In this document: piece after piece, positions 17,071 to 24,706 of the stretch
How positions within the stretch are numbered: position 1 is the stretch's first letter
Layout: every line of letters starts with the position of its first letter
Origin: Lewinellaceae bacterium
GTDB lineage: Bacteria > Bacteroidota > Bacteroidia > Chitinophagales > Saprospiraceae
Assembly (NCBI GenBank): GCA_020636215.1
Contig: JACJYG010000008.1
Location: forward strand, 420,501-484,500
Length of the DNA: 64,000 nucleotides
Direction: 5' to 3'
Translations under genes and position numbers: made by a program
The notes under the pieces: model-generated
What the model saw: only the letters and a program-made list of their open reading frames with translations
Databases searched by the model: none
What the model was told of the DNA's origin: nothing

Positions 17071-17850
17071 TTAGGCTTCTTTTCTTTCACTCACCCAATT
17101 GGTTAGCTGGATAAAATCCTGCAGGCTCAGTTGTTCAGGCCGTTGGTTGAAAAAAGGGTTTTCCAGGAAGGCGGTATCACTGATCATCATTTTCATTGTA
17201 TTGCGCAACATCTTCCGGCGCTGGCTGAAAGCTAGTTTGACTACCCTGGAAAAAAGGGCCTCATCACATCCCAGTTTTATTTCTTCCTTCCGGATCAGGC
17301 GTATCACGGCGGACTGTACCTTGGGAGGGGGAGAAAAATTACGCTTATCAACCGTAAACAGATACTCGCCTTCGTAGAAAGCCTGGACCAAAACACTGAT
17401 CACCCCGTAAGTTTTACTGCCGGGCCCGGCGATAACTCGTTCAGCGACTTCCTTCTGGAACATACCCACCATTTCCGGAATATACTGGCGGTATTTGATC
17501 ATACGGAATAGTATCTGCGAAGAAATGTTATAGGGGAAGTTGCCGATCAGGCCAAAAGGCTTTTCTTGCATGAGGTCAGGTAAAGCAGCCTTTAGGAAAT
17601 CTCCGCTCACAATACGGCCCTTGAGGGAAGGAAAGTGTTTATTCAGATACAAGACCATATCATGGTCGGCCTCCACCACGAGCAAGGCGTAATTTTTTTC
17701 CAGCAGGTATTTCGTCAGCATCCCCCTCCCGGGGCCCACTTCCAGTACATTTTGGTAGTCCTTTCCTGCCAGAGAAAGGCTATCGGCAATACGCCCGGCA
17801 ATGGGCTCGCTATTGAGGAAATGCTGTCCGTAGGATTTTTTTGCTTTCAT
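17071..17850 (-). CDS. rsmA: 16S rRNA (adenine1518/1519-N6) dimethyltransferase
   Basis: KsgA/RsmA uses S-adenosylmethionine to dimethylate two adjacent adenines in helix 45 of 16S rRNA late in 30S assembly. The ATG at 17848-17850 gives 259 residues beginning MKAKKSYGQHFLNSE, exactly the family start; a TTG five codons earlier is less likely. Motif I is LEVGPGRGMLTKYLL, motif IV is GNFPYNISSQI (E. coli has NLPYN), and the C-terminal helical domain contains AFSQRRKMLRNTMK. It is divergent from pdxA, an arrangement reminiscent of the pdxA-ksgA linkage in enterobacteria, and is followed by the YqeY-like gene. Confidence 0.96.
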   Translation of the reverse strand: MKAKKSYGQHFLNSEPIAGRIADSLSLAGKDYQNVLEVGPGRGMLTKYLLEKNYALLVVEADHDMVLYLNKHFPSLKGRIVSGDFLKAALPDLMQEKPFGLIGNFPYNISSQILFRMIKYRQYIPEMVGMFQKEVAERVIAGPGSKTYGVISVLVQAFYEGEYLFTVDKRNFSPPPKVQSAVIRLIRKEEIKLGCDEALFSRVVKLAFSQRRKMLRNTMKMMISDTAFLENPFFNQRPEQLSLQDFIQLTNWVSERKEA

Positions 17851-17862
17851 GAGTGGAGGAGG

Positions 17863-17870
17863 CAAATATA
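17863..17870 (-). promoter_or_regulatory. TAnnTTTG -7 element upstream of rsmA
   Basis: On the minus strand TATATTTG occupies 17870-17863, matching the Bacteroidota -7 consensus TAnnTTTG, 12 bp before the rsmA ATG. The mRNA leader would be only a few nucleotides. No clear -33 TTTG was seen at the right distance. Confidence 0.4.
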
Positions 17871-17903
17871 CTTTTTATTTTTACCCGCATTTGAAAATGG
17901 AAG

Positions 17904-17959
17904 AAATATGCCGGGAATTTTGGCATATTTACGAAAATAGCAAACCTTGCCGGTTTGCT
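17904..17959. promoter_or_regulatory. Two adjacent hairpins in the rsmA-pdxA divergent region
   Basis: First inverted repeat: AAATATGCC at 17904-17912 and its complement at 17922-17930, 9-nt loop. Second: AGCAAACC at 17939-17946 and its complement at 17952-17959, 5-nt loop. The second ends 28 bp before the pdxA ATG, so it would lie in the pdxA leader. Either operator sites or RNA stems; no known riboswitch was recognised. Confidence 0.45.
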
Positions 17960-17987
17960 TTCATCAATCCAAAGAACAAAGTAAGAA

Positions 17988-19070
17988 ATGGAAAAAATAA
18001 AAATAGGGATTAGTGTAGGAGATATTAATGGCATCGGCCTGGAGGTCATTCTGAAAACACTTTCTAATCCAAGGATAGTCGAGATCTGTACCCCTATCGT
18101 ATATGGATCTACCAAGGTAGTTTCCTATCACAAGAATATTATTGGTGATGAGCTCGAATTTCATTCTATCCGTGGGGCGGACAAGGTTTTTGCGGACCGG
18201 ATCAACATTGTCAATTGCTGGCAGGAAAACGTCAATATCACATTGGGAAAAGCATCGGACCTCAGCGGGCAATATGCCTACATGTCTCTGGAGGCTGCTA
18301 CCAAAGACCTCAAAGATGGCTTGATCGATGCCCTGGTTACAGCTCCCATTAGTAAAGAGGCCATGCAACTGGCCAATTTCCCTTTTCCCGGCCATACCGA
18401 ATACCTGGAACAGGAACTGGGCGCTGGCGAAAGCCTTATGTTTATGATCGGCGATCAGCTTCGTATTGGCCTGGCCACCAACCATATCCCGATCCGGATG
18501 GTTGCCGACAGCCTGAACAAGGAAGTGATCATGCGCAAGCTACAGATTATGAATGAGGCGCTAAAGGTCGATTTTGGGCTGGAACGTCCGACAATAGCCG
18601 TGCTGGGCCTCAATCCGCACGCTGGCGATGGTGGCGTGCTCGGAGAGGAAGAGGAAAAATTTATACGGCCGGCTGTAGTGGAGCTCAAGAAAAGAGGAAT
18701 GCTGGTGATGGGCCCTTTCCCTGCCGATGGTTTTTTCGGCTCAGGGCAGTTTTCAAAGTTCGATGCCATTCTCGCCATGTATCATGACCAGGGGCTGGTG
18801 CCTTTCAAAGCCCTGTCTTTTGGAAAAGGAGTTAACTTCACCGCCGGCCTTTCTGGCATTCGCACCTCACCAGATCATGGCACTGCATTCGACATCGCCG
18901 GAAAAAATGAAGCCGACCCTTCTTCGTTCCGGCAGGCCGTTTTCCTGGCGCTGGATATCGCTAAGAACAGAAGGGCTTACCACGAGATGCATGAGAACAC
19001 CATTATCAAAAGAGAAAAACCCTCCGAAATAGAGGGCGAAGACGAGATCCTCAAAGAAGAAGAGAATTAA
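17988..19070 (+). CDS. pdxA: 4-hydroxythreonine-4-phosphate dehydrogenase
   Basis: NAD-dependent, metal-requiring enzyme of the DXP-dependent vitamin B6 pathway, oxidising 4-phosphohydroxythreonine ahead of PdxJ. Family blocks are ISVGDINGIGLEVILK at the start, VTAPISKEAMQ, FPFPGHTEYLEQ with a metal-binding His, LNPHAGDGGVLGEEE with the second His, and AMYHDQGLVPFKAL with the third. The C-terminal RTSPDHGTAFDIAGK is also conserved. The 360 residues include a charged, Glu-rich tail (residues about 345-360) longer than usual. Divergent from rsmA; the next plus-strand gene starts about 170 bp later. Confidence 0.96.
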   Translation: MEKIKIGISVGDINGIGLEVILKTLSNPRIVEICTPIVYGSTKVVSYHKNIIGDELEFHSIRGADKVFADRINIVNCWQENVNITLGKASDLSGQYAYMSLEAATKDLKDGLIDALVTAPISKEAMQLANFPFPGHTEYLEQELGAGESLMFMIGDQLRIGLATNHIPIRMVADSLNKEVIMRKLQIMNEALKVDFGLERPTIAVLGLNPHAGDGGVLGEEEEKFIRPAVVELKKRGMLVMGPFPADGFFGSGQFSKFDAILAMYHDQGLVPFKALSFGKGVNFTAGLSGIRTSPDHGTAFDIAGKNEADPSSFRQAVFLALDIAKNRRAYHEMHENTIIKREKPSEIEGEDEILKEEEN

Positions 19071-19243
19071 TAGCTTCGTATTTGGTCGGTGGGTTTACCA
19101 ATTCCTTTGATCTTCTGCGCATCTTTAGGAACACCTCTGCATTAATAATTCGTTGCGGTTTTTCAGGAGGTAAGCCATGCTATCCTGTATCCCACTGCAA
19201 CAGCTTTGCCAATGGTGTTTCAAAACTGTACTTTCATCTGCCT

Positions 19244-21595
19244 ATGAAATACTTTCTGTCTCTTTTGCTATCCTTGCCCCTAACCGTGGGGCTAGCTCAG
19301 AAGAATCACACCCTAAGCGGGCTAGTTAAAGACCTTGACAATGGAGAGACGCTTATTGGCGCAACCATTCTCGCACCCGCTCTAAACCTGGGGGCCTCTT
19401 CCAATGAGTACGGTTTTTTTTCCATTGCCTTACCTGCGGAGGACACCGTCGAGGTGGTCATTAGCTATGTGGGGTATCAACCTAAATCGTGGCAGTTCTT
19501 CCTGCGCGCTGATACAGTCATCCAGGCCGGGCTATCAACCGGGGTGCAGTTGGAGCAGGTCGTTGTACAGGCCAATTCCTATCGCGAACAGTTGTCTTCA
19601 ACGGAAATGAGTGTAGAAGCTGTGACAACGCGGGAAGCCAAGTTGCTGCCGGTTTTGCTCGGGGAAAGTGATATTTTGAAAACAATACAGTTGAAGCCAG
19701 GTATCCCCTCCGGTTCAGAAGGCACTACCGGCCTATTCGTACGGGGAGGAAGCAGCGACCAGAACCTGATCGTTCTGGATGAGGCTATCGTTTACAATCC
19801 CAACCACCTTTTTGGATTTTTCAGCACCTTTAATACGGATGCCGTTAAAGACCTGAAGATATACAAGGGCGGGTTTCCGGCTCAATACGGTGGCCGCCTG
19901 TCTTCTGCTATTGATGTGAAACTGAAAGAAGGCAACAACCAGAAATTTTCCGGTTCCGGAGGGATCGGCCTAATCGCTTCCCGCCTGACCCTGGAAGGCC
20001 CCATTCAAAAGGGGCGATCCTCCTTTATCGTATCGGGCCGACGTACGTATGTAGACATTTTTACCCGGGCCGTCAACCGTGCCAATGTGGATAAGGAAGA
20101 TTACACCCAGATACCCGGTTATTTTTTCTACGACCTGAATACCAAGGTGAATTTCGACCTGGGGAAAAAAGACCGCCTGTTTGTCAGTGGGTACTTCGGC
20201 CGGGATGTATTTAGTGTTGACGATGATTTTTTCGATTTCAATTTCGACTGGGGGAATGCAACGGGCACAGCACGCTGGAATCACGTTTTCTCCCCCAGGC
20301 TTTTTGCCAATACCACTTTTACCTATTCAGACTATCAGTACAATATCACCAACCGGATCACCGGATTTTCTTTCCGCGTAGGCTCCAACATTCGGGATGC
20401 GAATTTAAAGTCCGATTTTTATTATGAACCGAACAACCAGCATACGATCCGATTTGGCGCTAATGCCGCATATCATCAGTTTACGGTTGGCCGGCTGAAA
20501 GCGGGAAGCGATGATGGGATTATCAGCTTCTCTGCTGGTCAGGACTTTGATGGACTGGAGCTGGGGCTCTATTTTTCGGATGAATTTGATGTTTCGGAAC
20601 GCTTTAGCCTCAATGCCGGGCTTCGCCTGAGCGGTTTTCAGAATGATAGTACTTTTTATGCCGGATTGGAGCCGCGACTTGCCGCTCGTTATACTTTGTC
20701 CGATCGGCTGGCTCTGAAGGGGTGTTATGCCCGCATGTATCAGTATCTGCACCTTGTATCGAGTGCAGGTGTAGCATTGCCTACCGATGTATGGTATCCT
20801 TCAACCAGGCGGGTTAAGCCGCAGCGGTCCGACCAGTTTGCTCTTGGGTTATCCTATCTGCTGGGGGAACAGTTCCTGCTTTCATGGGAAACCTACTATA
20901 AATTTCTTGATAACCAGTTGCAGTTTGTAGACGGTGCACAGTTGTTTGTCAATGACCAATTGGAAGAAGAGTTTGCTATCGGACAGGGAGAGGCCTATGG
21001 GCTGGAGTTCAGTATCGAAAAAAAGCAAGGCCGGTTGACCGGCTGGATCGGATACACCCTGGCGCTAATTCAGTTGAAAAATTTCGAAACGCTTCTTCCC
21101 GATGGCCGATTTGCCCAGGAATCGGAAGGTTTCGGCCCTTTTTCTCCAATTTACGACCGCCGGCACGATCTTTCGGTGGTAGCCCTGTTTGAGATTAGCC
21201 GGAGGCTGACGGCTACCGCCACTTTCGTTTATGGCTCGGGCGACCTGCGTTGGCTGGCGCCAGGGCGGTTTACCTTTCAAGATATCTACGGCGCTAGTTT
21301 CGAAGCAGTGGTGCCGGACTACCAGTCGAGGAATAATTACCGGCTGCCACCCTATCACCGGCTCGACCTGGGGCTCGTGCTTCGTTTTTTTCCAAAATGG
21401 GGAGAAAGTGACCTGGCCTTTAGTGTGGTCAATGCTTATGACCGGCGCAATACCTTTTTCATTTACCTCGAACCCGAGTACAAGGAAGTGGATGGAGGAG
21501 ATGGTAACCAGATATCCATCCCCACCAGGATTGCGGCCAAACAGGTATCCTTGTTCCCCATATTGCCTTCTGTTACCTGGAACTTTAAATTCTGA
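19244..21595 (+). CDS. TonB-dependent outer membrane receptor
   Basis: From the ATG at 19244 the 783-residue product opens with a signal peptide (MKYFLSLLLSLPLTVGLAQ). Next come a carboxypeptidase-regulatory-like beta-sandwich (residues about 22-105; LSGLVKDLDNGETLIGATI), a plug domain with GLFVRGGSSDQNLIVLDEA, and a 22-stranded-type barrel ending VTWNFKF, with a terminal aromatic. It imports a substrate using TonB/ExbBD energy. It lacks a SusD partner; instead a DUF4249 lipoprotein gene begins 4 bp downstream, a recurring pair in Bacteroidota. Substrate unknown. Confidence 0.92.
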   Translation: MKYFLSLLLSLPLTVGLAQKNHTLSGLVKDLDNGETLIGATILAPALNLGASSNEYGFFSIALPAEDTVEVVISYVGYQPKSWQFFLRADTVIQAGLSTGVQLEQVVVQANSYREQLSSTEMSVEAVTTREAKLLPVLLGESDILKTIQLKPGIPSGSEGTTGLFVRGGSSDQNLIVLDEAIVYNPNHLFGFFSTFNTDAVKDLKIYKGGFPAQYGGRLSSAIDVKLKEGNNQKFSGSGGIGLIASRLTLEGPIQKGRSSFIVSGRRTYVDIFTRAVNRANVDKEDYTQIPGYFFYDLNTKVNFDLGKKDRLFVSGYFGRDVFSVDDDFFDFNFDWGNATGTARWNHVFSPRLFANTTFTYSDYQYNITNRITGFSFRVGSNIRDANLKSDFYYEPNNQHTIRFGANAAYHQFTVGRLKAGSDDGIISFSAGQDFDGLELGLYFSDEFDVSERFSLNAGLRLSGFQNDSTFYAGLEPRLAARYTLSDRLALKGCYARMYQYLHLVSSAGVALPTDVWYPSTRRVKPQRSDQFALGLSYLLGEQFLLSWETYYKFLDNQLQFVDGAQLFVNDQLEEEFAIGQGEAYGLEFSIEKKQGRLTGWIGYTLALIQLKNFETLLPDGRFAQESEGFGPFSPIYDRRHDLSVVALFEISRRLTATATFVYGSGDLRWLAPGRFTFQDIYGASFEAVVPDYQSRNNYRLPPYHRLDLGLVLRFFPKWGESDLAFSVVNAYDRRNTFFIYLEPEYKEVDGGDGNQISIPTRIAAKQVSLFPILPSVTWNFKF

Positions 21596-21599
21596 CCCT

Positions 21600-22445
21600 A
21601 TGAAAAAGATCGTAATTCTCTTTTCAACTGCAGGCCTCATTGCCTTGCTGTTCTCCTGTAATTTGGAGAAAGAGGTCGATATAGCCCTTCCGGATTATAA
21701 TTCCCGTTATGTCGTAGAATGTTACCTCGAACCCGGCAAGCCTATCACCCTGCTGCTGACCAGGAGTGCGCCCTATTTCGAACCTTTTCCGGAACTCAAC
21801 CAGGACTTCCTGAGTAAATTACTGGTCGATAGCGCCGAGGTGTCTATCAATTATAATGGGGTGGATATTTCGCTGGAAAATCAACTTATTATTAACCCCC
21901 TTACCTCAAAGGTTTATAATTACTATTCTTCGGTAATTGTCCCTTTTGATACTATCCGCCCATTTGAATTGTCGATCACAACCCAGGACGGACAAACGAT
22001 TTCCGCGACAACAAACTTGTTGCCGATCGTGCCAATCGATAGTGTGGTGGTTCAATTTGCTGAAGAAGACACCCTGGCTCGGGTGCTGACCTATATTACC
22101 GATAACCCTGCCCAGCATAACTATTACCGGCGCACGTTACACGAAAGTAGCCTGGACAGTACAGCGGTTCAGGATTTCTCGGTCGACGACCGTTTTGCGG
22201 AGGGCGTACTGGTCTTTGGTACGGGATTTAACTATGCGGAAGGAGATACGCTGATCATGACTATTTTTCATATCGACAAGCCGTACTACGATTTTCTGGA
22301 AAGCCTAACGGGCGCAGTCGGGGCCAATGGGAATCCGTTTGCACAGCCAAGCCCAATCCTTTCCAACCTGGAAGGCACAGCAGGGGCTATCGGTATTTTC
22401 ACTGGGCTCAGTTATGACCGCTTGATGATTGTGGTGCGGCGATGA
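21600..22445 (+). CDS. DUF4249 lipoprotein, partner of the TonB-dependent receptor
   Basis: The ATG at 21600, 4 bp after the receptor stop, gives 281 residues with a lipoprotein signal ending LIALLFSC (Cys20). The early LPDYNSRYVVECYLEPGKPITLLLTRS and later DTIRPFELSITTQDGQTISA segments fit DUF4249, a beta-rich family encoded next to TonB-dependent receptors. Presumably an outer-membrane surface or periplasmic lipoprotein helping capture the same substrate; this is inferred from pairing alone. Both genes end at a strong terminator. Confidence 0.85.
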   Translation: MKKIVILFSTAGLIALLFSCNLEKEVDIALPDYNSRYVVECYLEPGKPITLLLTRSAPYFEPFPELNQDFLSKLLVDSAEVSINYNGVDISLENQLIINPLTSKVYNYYSSVIVPFDTIRPFELSITTQDGQTISATTNLLPIVPIDSVVVQFAEEDTLARVLTYITDNPAQHNYYRRTLHESSLDSTAVQDFSVDDRFAEGVLVFGTGFNYAEGDTLIMTIFHIDKPYYDFLESLTGAVGANGNPFAQPSPILSNLEGTAGAIGIFTGLSYDRLMIVVRR

Positions 22446-22461
22446 GCAGAAGAGGGCTAAA

Positions 22462-22496
22462 AAAAAAGCCGGACGGGATTCCCGTCCGGCTTTTTT
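22462..22496. terminator. Bidirectional intrinsic terminator
   Basis: GC-rich arms GCCGGACGGG at 22468-22477 and its complement at 22481-22490 with a 3-nt ATT loop, flanked by an A-run and a T-run that extend the stem to 22462-22496. It separates the convergent DUF4249 and OmpA-family genes. Confidence 0.92.
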
Positions 22497-22515
22497 CTTT
22501 TGAGGAAAAGCCTGA

Positions 22516-23280
22516 TTAGTTTTTCTTCATCAAACCACCCAGGTCTGGGTTCGGTTGAACAACTGAGCGGCGGTTTTCCTTGCGGCCTTCCGCAGTCTTG
22601 TTGTCTCCAACCGGTTGCGTATCACCGCGGCCGGCGATAGTCAGTTGCTCCGGGCTGGCGCCTTTTTTGATCAGGTAACGAACAACCTCGTTGGCGCGGG
22701 CAACGGAGAGATCCCAGTTGTCGCGGTAGGCAGCGCCTTCCTTCATCTTCTGGGTGTCAGCATGGCCAACAACCATCAGCTGCAGCTTGGGATTGTCTTT
22801 GAGGGTCATGGCCAGTTTTTCCAGAGCGCCTCTTTCAGCTTTGCTCAGGCGGACGGATCCGCTGGAATACTGGATGCTCTCATCGGTAACGACATAGAGG
22901 CGGCCATCGCGATCTTCCAGTTTCAGTCCGCTGGAAGAATAAGCATTGAAGATACCATCGATCTGAGATTTCAGAGCGGCGAGCTCCGCCTCTGTCATCG
23001 ACAATTTCTCCTTCACCTGGCTCATCTGGCTTTCCATGCTTTTCATACTGCCTTCGAGGGAAGAGATTTTACCATTGAGTTCGGCCTTGGTGGCGTCGAA
23101 CTCTTTCTGGAGTGCCATCTTTTCTTCCTCGAGTGTTTTAACTCGGGCTTGAGTTTCGGCAAGTGCTTGGTCCGTGGCTTCCTTTGCTGCTAACAGCTCA
23201 TCGTATTTCTTTTTAGAAACGCAAGACTGGAAGGAGCTGATAGCCAGGGTGAAAATCAGTAATTTTACTATCAGACGCAT
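22516..23280 (-). CDS. OmpA-family lipoprotein with coiled coil
   Basis: A 254-residue envelope protein. The lipoprotein signal ends at Cys20 (TLAISSFQSC). Residues about 25-110 are a heptad-rich coiled coil (Glu, Lys and Ala rich). Residues about 125-245 form an OmpA C-terminal peptidoglycan-binding domain: VVGHADTQKM, WDLSVARANEVVRYL, and GRGDTQPVGDNKTAEGRKEN then RRSV, with the diaminopimelate-contacting Asp and Arg retained. It probably tethers the outer membrane to peptidoglycan. The tail after the domain (PNPDLGGLMKKN) is short and polar. Transcribed alone; a strong terminator lies downstream. Confidence 0.9.
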   Translation of the reverse strand: MRLIVKLLIFTLAISSFQSCVSKKKYDELLAAKEATDQALAETQARVKTLEEEKMALQKEFDATKAELNGKISSLEGSMKSMESQMSQVKEKLSMTEAELAALKSQIDGIFNAYSSSGLKLEDRDGRLYVVTDESIQYSSGSVRLSKAERGALEKLAMTLKDNPKLQLMVVGHADTQKMKEGAAYRDNWDLSVARANEVVRYLIKKGASPEQLTIAGRGDTQPVGDNKTAEGRKENRRSVVQPNPDLGGLMKKN

Positions 23281-23356
23281 GTTCTCTTAGTTTGATTAGT
23301 GAATTATTATTGGTTTTAACGTTTCAAATCTGTTGAATGTGCCTCACTAGGCGCAT

Positions 23357-23364
23357 CAAAGGTA
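23357..23364 (-). promoter_or_regulatory. TAnnTTTG -7 element upstream of the OmpA-family gene
   Basis: TACCTTTG on the minus strand, 76 bp before the OmpA-family ATG. No matching -33 element is evident at the usual spacing. Confidence 0.35.
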
Positions 23365-23683
23365 AAAAAAGGTTACAATATTTTATAAATATGAGATTCT
23401 AATGATTGCACCATATTGAAAATGTTAATTGCGGGAGCTTTCAACCGAGAGGTAAGGATGGCCGGCTGAAGGTTTTAACTGGGGAAGGCTTTTGAAACAT
23501 GAAATTAGCTTCGCTAGCAGTAAAGATAGCAACTTTCCCCAATTTCTTCAGTTTAGGGGGCAGAAATTCCCTTGCTTGTAAAAAAAACAGCCCTGCTTCG
23601 AGGGGGATGTATCGGAGGAACCACCCCAAAGCGGCTTTGCCCGGCTTGCCTCCTTTTAATCTTCCGTCTGTATCCCTGGCTGA

Positions 23684-23715
23684 ATTGGAGTATAGCGATA
23701 AAAAAACTATTTTTG
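23684..23715 (+). promoter_or_regulatory. Bacteroidota-type promoter for the alpha/beta hydrolase
   Basis: ATTG at 23684-23687 and TATTTTTG at 23708-23715 match the -33 (TTTG-like) and -7 (TAnnTTTG) elements with a 20-bp spacer. The hydrolase ATG lies 55 bp beyond the -7 element. Confidence 0.5.
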
Positions 23716-23770
23716 CACTTTGACTTCTACCTGCATAGCCGGGGCTTTTTACAAACTGACAATCACGTAG

Positions 23771-24547
23771 ATGGAATACGGCATTAAAGAAGAAGGAAGG
23801 TTTAAATATATTGAATCGGAGGGTGGAGAAGAAAACTTGCTTTTGCTGCATGGCCTTTTCGGCGCATTGAGCAATTTCGAAGGTATCATCAGCCATTTCT
23901 CCCAAAAATATAATGTAATTGTTCCAATCCTGCCCATCTTTGACCTGCCTATTCGAAAGGTCTCCCTTACGGGCCTGGTCGACTATGTTATTGATTTTGT
24001 GGAATATAAAGGCTACCAAAAGGTCCACTTGCTGGGTAATTCACTGGGTGGCCATATCGCACTGCTTTATGCACTTGCCCGGCCCGGCCGGGTAGCCTCC
24101 ATTATCCTGACTGGCAGTTCCGGCCTTTTTGAAAGTGCGATGGGCACCAGTTTTCCTAAGAGGGGCGACTATGAATTTATTAAAAAGAAAACGGAGTCTA
24201 CGTTCTATACTCCCGAAGTGGCCAGCAAGGAACTGGTGGATGAGGTCTTTGATATTGTAAATGACCGCAATAAAGCCATCCGTGTTGTGGCTACTGCCAA
24301 GTCAGCAGTTCGTCATAATCTGGGGGATAACCTTCATCAGATTAAAGCTCCTACCTTGCTGGTTTGGGGCAAACAGGATCAAATCACTCCAGCATTTGTG
24401 GGCGAAAAATTTCACGAACTGATCGAAAACTCCAGGCTTATTTTTCTGGATGAGTGCGGCCATGCGCCTATGATGGAGCATCCGGAGGCTTTCAACCAGC
24501 ATCTGGAAAACTTTCTTAAAGAAGTTACTGCGAAAACGGCGGGTTAA
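23771..24547 (+). CDS. Alpha/beta hydrolase
   Basis: A 258-residue cytosolic hydrolase. The oxyanion turn LLLHGLFGALSNFEGI, nucleophile elbow LLGNSLGGHIAL (Ser near residue 90), acid in VWGKQDQITP and His in DECGHAPMMEHPEAF form a complete triad. The text resembles bacterial C-C bond hydrolases and lipases of the MhpC type, but the substrate is unknown. A promoter-like element precedes it, and the next gene on the same strand starts 159 bp later. Confidence 0.85.
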   Translation: MEYGIKEEGRFKYIESEGGEENLLLLHGLFGALSNFEGIISHFSQKYNVIVPILPIFDLPIRKVSLTGLVDYVIDFVEYKGYQKVHLLGNSLGGHIALLYALARPGRVASIILTGSSGLFESAMGTSFPKRGDYEFIKKKTESTFYTPEVASKELVDEVFDIVNDRNKAIRVVATAKSAVRHNLGDNLHQIKAPTLLVWGKQDQITPAFVGEKFHELIENSRLIFLDECGHAPMMEHPEAFNQHLENFLKEVTAKTAG

Positions 24548-24706
24548 CCCAATCATCTATTTTGGCTTGGTTTCGGGTTTTTGTTCTTTCCCCGGAAGTG
24601 GCCAACTAACACCTTCCCTTGCTTGTTCTAATTCATTGATAACCAAAGCCTTGTTGGAATGTCGGTGTTTTTTCGTTCATTCACAACCCATTTGCTAACA
24701 AACGCA

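Larger units (their letters stand above)
23281..23770. other. 490-bp intergenic region between divergent genes
   Basis: No convincing gene. The OmpA side is AT-rich and carries CAAAGGTA at 23357-23364 (TACCTTTG on the minus strand, a TAnnTTTG match 76 bp before the OmpA ATG). The other side carries a promoter-like site at 23684-23715. The middle, about 23420-23700, has short reading frames in several frames, none with family resemblance or a starting motif. Confidence 0.5.
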
